Origin: Nostoc paludosum FACHB-159
Lineage (GTDB): Bacteria; Cyanobacteriota; Cyanobacteriia; Cyanobacteriales; Nostocaceae
Length of the DNA stretch: 48,149 bases
Assembly (NCBI RefSeq): GCF_014698835.1
Contig: NZ_JACJTU010000051.1
Span: 1-48,149 of the forward strand
Direction of reading: 5' to 3'
Shown here: positions 44,243 to 48,149 of the stretch, in pieces
How the letters are laid out: the number at the start of each line of letters is the position of its first letter
How positions within the stretch are numbered: the stretch's first letter is position 1
The notes under the pieces: model-generated
Databases searched by the model: none
Told to the model about the DNA's origin: nothing
Seen by the model: the letters and a program-made list of their open reading frames with translations, nothing else
Translations under genes and position numbers: made by a program

Positions 44243-44612
44243 AGCAGATTCCTGAGAAAGAAATGGCGATATTTGCGTGACCTGGCTTTTCCTGTCGGCA
44301 TTACAGAATGCCACTTTGAAAGTGAATAACTTTCTAACAAAGCAGGACGCAGGCGAGGCTCTTAGATGTGCCTTCTTTCATGCTTAACGAGTTAAAGGCT
44401 ACGTACCAGGCTTGATTTAAACCTTTGCGTACTTATCGGAGGTAATCTAACAATTTATGCAACCTGCAAGTAACTTTATATTTGTTTACACAATTCCCGC
44501 CTCAAGACAATTCGCAATTAATTCGTAGCGAATTCTCTGCGTACCTTTGCGTACCTTTGCGTACCTTTGCGTTTAAATTTCAACCCTCAATTCCCCAATA
44601 TTTTACCCAAAG
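44243..44612. other. 370-bp gap inside the biosynthetic operon
   Basis: This gap between the oxidase and dimer-synthase genes contains a 10-bp tandem repeat, GTACCTTTGC in three copies at about 44540-44572, and a small GGCATT-ACAG-AATGCC hairpin (44297-44312). It may hold an internal promoter. No gene was found. Confidence 0.5.
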
Positions 44613-46163
44613 CTACCTGCTTGTTTTGCTTGTTTCTCGAACTGTAGGGGTTTTGGTCTTCTTTGCAGACATTATTGGTAGTGTTGTCGTCGATTCTCTC
44701 AATGGTTTATGGGTGACAATTTCATACACAACTTCCAGTGCTGACTCAATAGCTCCCTGAATCCACGCCGGGAACCTAGAACAATGTTCGCCAGCAAATA
44801 AGAGTGTATTCTGCGGTCTAGCAGCTTCTAAATAATGAATATGGTGATTGGATTCACTAGATACATCGTCACCCCAAGGTATAGAGCATCCTCCATCGCT
44901 CCATTCGTAGTTGCCCCAGGCGATGCTAGCCATGTCCATAACCATGCCAGGTGCTTCAATTTCAGGGTGAATCTGGCTCACTACTTTTTTGACGTAGCCA
45001 TAGCGTTCTTGCTCGGACATCATCCCTAAATGGTCGGCATCATCGCCAATGGTGTAACTAGCTAATAAAGCACTACCTAAAGAGGAGTTGGTATTCACTG
45101 AAGGGTAATATGTCTGGCGGATGCCCTCACCACTGAAAGATGCCCCGCCTTTAATTCCATGCTTTTCCCAAAAGGGTTGGGCGCAGTGAAAAGCAACTTT
45201 GGTAGCTGGGCAGTAAATAGTGTTGTCAATTGAAGTGAGTTTATCTTTGTCAAACCCCCTCAAATCCATTTTGCGTAGGATTGAGAACGGGATTGTACAT
45301 AAGACATAATCGCAATGACGTGTATGCAGTTGTTTATCTTTTAACCAAGACACTTCAACCCCATCTTCCTGCACATGCAAACCTACTACCTTGTGGTTGC
45401 ACTTAATCGGAGCCTTGATTGCGGCTGCTAAAGAGTGGATGAGCTGATCCATACCTCCTTCAAGTTGCAATAAATCGTGGCTAGTTTCAACGAGGATGTC
45501 GCTGAAGAACATATCAAGTGCCTTGCTACACCTAGCTCGAAAACCTGGGTTGGCTTTGATGAATCCATGAAAATCAATGCTTTCGCCATCTTCACTGAAA
45601 AAAGGCTCCAAATCCAACCTTTCTAGTTCATCCATTAAGTGCGAGTTCAAGTCTCGATCTAGACTTTCGCGCAAATTTCCAGGAGATATGGTATTGACAA
45701 TAGTTTTTAGCCAGGCTCCAAATAGCCGAGTTTTCTCACTGTAGCGAGTATCTAGAAAAATTCCTTGATAGTGTTGCTGGGATATCCGAGGCCCATCCTT
45801 CATACGGAAGATGTTTCCTTGGATATTCATCAAAGCATTTTGCTCCTCGAATACTGTGACAAACTTACGCAGTTTTTTATCCAGTCCCATCTCGTGTATG
45901 TAGTGTAGGACGTGCTTATGTTCGCTGGGAATACGCATAGCTCCGAGTTCTGCATAAGGAGCCTTCGGATCGTCTCCAAAGCGGTGAGTCCAGATTCTAC
46001 CCCCAATGCGCGAACTGCCTTCTATAATCTCGACTGTGTGACCTAAGCGCTCAAGCTCATAAGCTGCTACCAAACCTGCAATGCCAGCCCCTAGAATGGT
46101 TATGCGCTTGCTTTCTTGGGAATTTGCGATTTTACACAGATGAAGTATTGTCTTGGTGTCCAT
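44613..46163 (-). CDS. FAD-dependent L-amino-acid oxidase, RebO/VioA type
   Basis: The 516-residue flavoenzyme has the dinucleotide-binding loop GAGIAG (25-30), the ribose-binding acidic residue E48 and the RIGGR motif. The substrate-carboxylate arginine is R77 in AELGAMRIP. The C-terminal FAD block is FAGEHCSRFPAWIQGAIESAL. This is the flavin amine oxidase fold. RebO and VioA oxidise L-tryptophan (or 7-chlorotryptophan) to the imine that the VioB/RebD partner dimerises; the adjacent dimer-synthase gene makes that role very likely. Other aromatic amino acids cannot be excluded. The last 25 residues are basic and low-complexity. It starts 51 bp after trpD. Confidence 0.88.
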   Translation of the reverse strand: MDTKTILHLCKIANSQESKRITILGAGIAGLVAAYELERLGHTVEIIEGSSRIGGRIWTHRFGDDPKAPYAELGAMRIPSEHKHVLHYIHEMGLDKKLRKFVTVFEEQNALMNIQGNIFRMKDGPRISQQHYQGIFLDTRYSEKTRLFGAWLKTIVNTISPGNLRESLDRDLNSHLMDELERLDLEPFFSEDGESIDFHGFIKANPGFRARCSKALDMFFSDILVETSHDLLQLEGGMDQLIHSLAAAIKAPIKCNHKVVGLHVQEDGVEVSWLKDKQLHTRHCDYVLCTIPFSILRKMDLRGFDKDKLTSIDNTIYCPATKVAFHCAQPFWEKHGIKGGASFSGEGIRQTYYPSVNTNSSLGSALLASYTIGDDADHLGMMSEQERYGYVKKVVSQIHPEIEAPGMVMDMASIAWGNYEWSDGGCSIPWGDDVSSESNHHIHYLEAARPQNTLLFAGEHCSRFPAWIQGAIESALEVVYEIVTHKPLRESTTTLPIMSAKKTKTPTVRETSKTSR

Positions 46164-46214
46164 TTTCTAAGTCCTGCAAATTACTATTTAAAAATACCAA
46201 CACTAAACGTGTTA

Positions 46215-47315
46215 TTACTGAAGGAACTGAGCGAGTTGTTCCAATTTTTCCCAAGCAATACCACTTTTGAGAATGTCTTTGGCCAAAATGATAGCTTTAG
46301 TGAGCGTATCAAAATAATTACTATTTTCAGGTAATGACTCACTTACATACAAAGCTAAAGCTGTATTTAAAGCCACTACATCTTGCTGAGCTGGAGTACC
46401 TTTACCAAGTAAGACTGCTTTGAGGATCTCGGCATTTTCTCGGACATCCCCACCTCTGAGTTCACTGATGGGGGTTGGGTTAAGACCTAAATCTTGGGGA
46501 TCGATTGTCAATAGGTGCATTTGTTGGTTGGATATTACTGCTAAGTCAGTTTTATCTCCCAAACCTGCTTCGTCTAATTTTTCTCGTCCGTATAGTGTAA
46601 TTACTCGCCGAGTTCCAAGTTGATGTAGAACCTGAGCAAAAGTCTCAACCATTGCTGGGTTATTGACGCCAACAACCTGTCCTGTTGGTTGTAAGGGATT
46701 GAGTAACGGGCCAAGAAGGTTAAAAACTGTTCGCACTTTGAGGGTTTTTCGTAGTGGTGCGATCGCTTTCAAAGCTGGATGCCAATCTGGTGCAAAAAGA
46801 AAAGTTATCCCAACCGCCTCAACAGCTTCTTGAGTCTTCTTACTACTAGCTTTGAGATTTAAACCCAAAGCCTCTAATACATCTGCTGAGCCTGTTTTAC
46901 CGGATGCCGAACGATTGCCGTGTTTTGCAACTTTAACTCCAGCTGCGGCCGTTACGAAGGCAACAGCTGTGGAAATATTAAATGTTGATGCTCCATCTCC
47001 ACCAGTACCACAAGTATCAACTAGTGGTGATGTACCAACAACGCGATCGCGCAAAGTAGCTTTTAATGACTGGGAGTATAGAACCTTGACCATACCCAAT
47101 AATTCTTCAGTTGACACTCCCTTAGATTGAATTGCGGCTAAAATTGCACCTGACAACACAGGAGGAATAGCTTCTGTTAGCCAACCGTACATTAAATCCC
47201 CAGCTTGAGAAACTGTAAGCGATTGACCATCTAACAATTGCTGCAATAACGCACAACAATCAGGACATTTGTAACTTGGGGAAATCTCTTCAATTAAAAC
47301 AGCTGTTTTAACCAT
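46215..47315 (-). CDS. trpD: Anthranilate phosphoribosyltransferase, pathway-associated copy
   Basis: The 366-residue enzyme transfers phosphoribose from PRPP to anthranilate, the second committed step of tryptophan synthesis. The PRPP-binding GTGGDG (103-108), KHGNRS (131-136) and FNLLGPLLNP blocks are intact. The N terminus is about 20 residues longer than usual and contains CPDCC, a possible metal or redox site. It is the first gene of the minus-strand operon and lies 51 bp before the amino-acid oxidase. Because no other trp gene is near, I infer a second, dedicated copy that raises tryptophan supply; this needs the rest of the genome to confirm. Confidence 0.92.
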   Translation of the reverse strand: MVKTAVLIEEISPSYKCPDCCALLQQLLDGQSLTVSQAGDLMYGWLTEAIPPVLSGAILAAIQSKGVSTEELLGMVKVLYSQSLKATLRDRVVGTSPLVDTCGTGGDGASTFNISTAVAFVTAAAGVKVAKHGNRSASGKTGSADVLEALGLNLKASSKKTQEAVEAVGITFLFAPDWHPALKAIAPLRKTLKVRTVFNLLGPLLNPLQPTGQVVGVNNPAMVETFAQVLHQLGTRRVITLYGREKLDEAGLGDKTDLAVISNQQMHLLTIDPQDLGLNPTPISELRGGDVRENAEILKAVLLGKGTPAQQDVVALNTALALYVSESLPENSNYFDTLTKAIILAKDILKSGIAWEKLEQLAQFLQ

Positions 47316-47804
47316 AAATTTCGATACATGCAGCTTTTTTCAGAAAAACTAGTTAAGCTAAAAAACTACCTAAATTTGCAACAATCAAATTCATCTTGGT
47401 GTTGCAGCTATCAAAGTATGCAATAGGTGTCCCTAATTGCAAACTTGGTTAACTTATCGGTTGTAGTTCAGAGATTTATGCAGATTACAGTTTTTTTTTA
47501 AGAGGCTGTCTCTAAAGAAATGTAAACAGAGCAAAGTAATACGATTTCACTTGAAGATTAATACAAATAGGGAGCAGTTGGGAAGAATTAAAGACCAATC
47601 ATTTGTATCAGCCATTTCCTGAAATTGTATCAGGCGATCGCTAGAAATGAAAATTGCTTTTAAAGCAATAGAATAGTGGCCAAAAGAATGACACACAAAT
47701 CGTATGCAAGTGATGTAAATATGCAGAGTGTGAAATTATCGAAGAAAGGCAGAAGGCTTTTATGGAATTCTGACTTCTGACCTAGAAGCGTGACCAAAAT
47801 GAGC
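47316..47804. other. Upstream region of the biosynthetic operon
   Basis: AT-rich region upstream of trpD with no accepted gene. It presumably contains the operon promoter. A HIP1-like site lies at about 47635. No recognisable regulator binding site was found, and no pathway-specific regulator gene is adjacent. Confidence 0.45.
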
Positions 47805-47886
47805 AAGGTTTTAAAACCCCGACCAAATCTTTAATTTGGTCACTCGAATTTTGGAGGGGTTTGAATCCCCTTCTTAATAAAACCTT
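47805..47886. repeat. Multi-hairpin structured repeat
   Basis: An outer stem (AAGGTTTTA with TAAAACCTT) encloses GACCAAA/TTTGGTC (47821-47841) and GGGG-TTTGAAT-CCCC (47856-47870). The last resembles a tRNA T-arm, but no tRNA acceptor or anticodon arm could be assembled. It is best read as a folded dispersed repeat. Confidence 0.55.
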
Positions 47887-47916
47887 CGCCCTCCGCATAG
47901 CTGCCTTCTCAAAGCT

Positions 47917-48046
47917 AGTGGTTCGTCGCATTAATTATGAGGGGTAAAATAACGAACCGCAAAGGACGCAAAGAACGCTAAGGAAGAAGAAAAGAAGAGA
48001 AATCGAAAATGAGTTTACCTAGCAAAATTAATGCGATAGACTACTA
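47917..48046. mobile_element. MITE-like element with CTAGT ends
   Basis: About 130 bp, bounded by CTAGTGGTTCGTCGCATTAA at the left and the near reverse complement of that sequence at the right (TTAATGCGATAGACTACTAG). The interior carries a GCAAAGGACGCAAAGAACGC tandem-like motif, related on the opposite strand to repeats near 13190 and 44540. No open frame. Confidence 0.6.
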
Positions 48047-48070
48047 GTGGTCTATCGCATTAATTTTGCT
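48021..48070. repeat. 50-bp near-perfect palindrome
   Basis: Two perfect 21-bp arms (48021-48041 and 48050-48070) flank an 8-bp centre TACTAGTG. The right arm is a third copy of the end sequence of the element at 47917-48046, so two element ends abut head to head here. Confidence 0.85.
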
Positions 48071-48149
48071 GGGTTGGGTAAATTTTTGAAAGCTTAACTC
48101 TAGCGTCTTCTGTACGAAAACGCCAATCCACACAAACTTTATTTGTATT

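Noticed and set aside
44243..44314. GTG-initiated 24-residue extension of the VioB/RebD-like protein
   Set aside because: Family members start at the MSILDFPR-type sequence, which here has its own ATG and ribosome site at 44242.
34915..47315. Calling the operon a violacein cluster
   Set aside because: No VioE (about 190 aa) and no VioC/VioD flavin monooxygenases are present; only the first two steps are shared with violacein.
47856..47870. GGGG-TTTGAAT-CCCC read as a tRNA T-arm
   Set aside because: No matching acceptor stem, D-arm or anticodon arm could be placed around it; the flanks form other hairpins instead.

Overview
The window looks like chromosome of a filamentous, heterocyst-forming cyanobacterium (Nostocales, Nostoc-like). 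The evidence is abundant GCGATCGC (HIP1) octamers, heptanucleotide tandem repeats of the STRR type between genes, several MITE-like palindromic elements, a CrtR carotenoid hydroxylase, cyanobacterial-type glycogen synthase and HemC, a PilT, and several KaiB/KaiC-type proteins. I see no rRNA, tRNA or CRISPR array. This is a reading by eye; no database search was run.

Layout. 0-10 kb: a metallophosphoesterase, a YegS-type lipid kinase, a carotenoid cleavage oxygenase with an unusual two-domain N-terminal extension, a sterol-desaturase-family hydroxylase, CrtR, an LprI-like protein and a Uma2 nuclease. 10-17 kb: hemC, glgA, an M23 peptidase, a GST, an aldo/keto reductase (Tas) and a remnant of an MFS transporter. 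17-26 kb is a signalling block: a single-domain response regulator diverges from a six-domain REC/winged-helix/HPT/REC/REC/GGDEF protein, followed by kaiC-like, kaiB-like, kaiB-like and a five-PAS histidine kinase. 26-34 kb: a peptidoglycan-binding SH3 protein, wecB, a small membrane protein, pilT followed by a protein with a C-terminal KaiB domain, a DUF4112 protein and an ArsR regulator.

34.9-47.3 kb is the most striking part. It holds nine consecutive minus-strand genes, in transcription order: trpD (anthranilate phosphoribosyltransferase), a RebO/VioA-type L-amino-acid oxidase, a VioB/RebD-type imine dimer synthase, a four-helix membrane protein resembling hydroxylaminobenzene mutase, a Rieske oxygenase, a SAM methyltransferase, a GST, an O-methyltransferase and a cytochrome P450. 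The oxidase plus dimer synthase pair is the diagnostic core of tryptophan-dimer (violacein, indolocarbazole, bisindole) pathways, and trpD would supply tryptophan. VioE, VioC/VioD, RebC/StaC, halogenase and glycosyltransferase homologues are not visible. The Rieske/GST/mutase-like/two-methyltransferase set therefore suggests a tryptophan-derived (or other aromatic amino acid) dimer with non-standard tailoring.

The non-coding DNA is rich in mobile-element debris: a MITE inserted inside another MITE (6788-7051), an uninterrupted relative of the outer one between two divergent response-regulator genes (17761-17876), a MITE inside the biosynthetic operon (38154-38261), a G/C-run element seen three times, and clustered palindromes at the right edge.
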